Source: Chloroflexota bacterium (GTDB lineage Bacteria; Chloroflexota; Anaerolineae; Anaerolineales; UBA11579). Taken from it: 64,000 nucleotides of DNA. The notes beneath the pieces are model-generated. The model had not been told where the DNA came from. It did no database searches and saw only the letters and a program-made list of their open reading frames with translations. Location: NCBI GenBank assembly GCA_019456165.1, contig VRUJ01000019.1, forward strand, positions 1 to 64,000, given 5' to 3'. The number at the start of each line of letters is the position of its first letter. Position 1 is the first letter of the stretch. Shown here in pieces: positions 63,430 to 64,000 of this stretch. A program made the position numbers and the translations under genes.

Positions 63430-64000
63430 ATGCACATTTGGCGAGTAAATGTAAACACACAAAGCCTATCAAAAGATCCAGTACCAGATGCCTGGGACCG
63501 CCTGGGTGGGCGCGGTTTGATCGTCCAGATGCTCCTTGATGAGGTGCCCCCCGATTGCGACCCCTTGGGTCCAGATAACAATCTGATATTTGCACCCGGA
63601 CTTTTAGTAGGGCATAAGCTTTCAAGCTGCGACCGCATTTCTATCGGCGCTAAAAGCCCGCTCACCAAAGGGGTTAAAGAGAGCAACGCAGGAGGTCGTA
63701 CAGGGCTTCATCTCACCTATCTGGGCATCAAAGCATTGATTATTGAAGGGCAGCCTGCAAAACATGGTTGGTGGGCGCTGCACCTCAGTGAAAAGGGAAG
63801 CCGCTTCGAACCAGCAGATAACCTGGTTGGATTGGGAGTCTATGCAGCTGCCGCTCTGTTAAATGAAAGGTATGGCGAGAAAGTCGCCATCGCGCTCATA
63901 GGCCCTGGTGGAGAGATGTTAATGCAAGCAGCAGGCATCCAAAACACCGATAATGAGAATACTCCCTCCAGGATCAGCGCGCGCGGCGGTTTGGGCGCTG
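63430..64000 (+). CDS. Aldehyde:ferredoxin oxidoreductase, N-terminal part (runs off the window)
   Basis: 190 codons from the ATG at 63430 (GGAG seven bases upstream), open to the window end. GGRGLIVQMLLDEVPP, NNLIFAPGLLVGHKLSS, GGRTGLHLTYLGIKALIIEG and ALIGPGGEMLMQAAG are the N-terminal domain of the tungsten-pterin AOR family, full length about 600 aa. It oxidises aldehydes to acids with ferredoxin as acceptor. It implies tungsten/molybdopterin use and a low-potential ferredoxin pool. Confidence 0.88.
   Translation, partial: MHIWRVNVNTQSLSKDPVPDAWDRLGGRGLIVQMLLDEVPPDCDPLGPDNNLIFAPGLLVGHKLSSCDRISIGAKSPLTKGVKESNAGGRTGLHLTYLGIKALIIEGQPAKHGWWALHLSEKGSRFEPADNLVGLGVYAAAALLNERYGEKVAIALIGPGGEMLMQAAGIQNTDNENTPSRISARGGLGA

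Noticed and set aside
1-64000. CRISPR arrays, insertion sequences, prophage or rRNA
   Set aside because: No regularly spaced repeats, transposase, integrase or phage structural genes, or rRNA-like sequence were found on reading both strands.

Overview
The window reads like a chromosome piece from an uncultured Chloroflexota, probably an Anaerolineae-type lineage. This rests on gene style rather than on any marker gene: Thr/Pro-rich lipoproteins, a CydA-type oxidase subunit without CydB, PCP_red-tailed proteins, and many pyrrolysine-free MttB homologues beside dimethylglycine-dehydrogenase-type flavoproteins. The placement is an inference. No rRNA is present; there is one tRNA-Arg. No CRISPR array, transposase or prophage was seen.

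Layout. (1) 1-2150: a scar made of a lipoprotein 5' fragment, a frameshifted and 3'-truncated oligoendopeptidase F, and a truncated copC. (2) 2189-9655, minus strand: a tightly packed operon with a cupredoxin, a bd-type oxidase subunit I, a membrane cytochrome c, a small membrane protein, a tandem universal stress protein with an unrecognised N-terminal domain, an Mrp-type Fe-S carrier ATPase, a zinc-ribbon protein and a NirJ/Ahb-like radical SAM enzyme. Three of these proteins end in the same PCP_red domain. (3) 9789-12628: a second cupredoxin lipoprotein, divergent from a NarL-type two-component pair across a palindrome-rich spacer. (4) 12898-18055: an SLC13/DASS-type transporter, a GC-rich DEAD-box helicase, a lipoprotein and tRNA-Arg(UCG). 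(5) 18103-29675: an Lrp regulator divergent from a kinase-aminotransferase fusion and followed by aldehyde dehydrogenase, ornithine-cyclodeaminase-like, two class III aminotransferase, saccharopine-dehydrogenase-like and methylmalonate-semialdehyde-dehydrogenase-like genes, which look like amine or amino-acid catabolism.

(6) 29911-46343 is the most striking block: five full-length MttB-family methyltransferases, all without an internal amber codon, and three 814-825 aa FAD oxidoreductases with a C-terminal GcvT (folate) domain, in two convergent arms. Small CWC cysteine-rich, HTH and MOSC-like proteins lie among them. No corrinoid protein or corrinoid-reactivating enzyme is in the window. (7) 46525-51094: a PotABCD-type importer and a second Lrp-type regulator. 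(8) 51331-53933: a DinB-like gene interrupted by TGA, a nucleotidyltransferase and two unknown membrane proteins. (9) 54226-61075: a BMP-family nucleoside-type ABC importer and adenine deaminase. (10) 61273-64000: an AIM24-family protein, a class III aminotransferase and the first 190 codons of a tungsten aldehyde:ferredoxin oxidoreductase that runs off the edge.

Taken together, regions 5-7 suggest uptake and stepwise breakdown of methylated amines or betaines. MttB-like proteins would handle quaternary methyl groups, the flavoproteins would oxidise tertiary or secondary N-methyl groups and pass the one-carbon unit to folate, and the aminotransferases and aldehyde dehydrogenases would process the carbon skeletons. 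Substrates are not determined by the sequence. Region 2 looks like a respiratory complex with its own maturation or signalling proteins.
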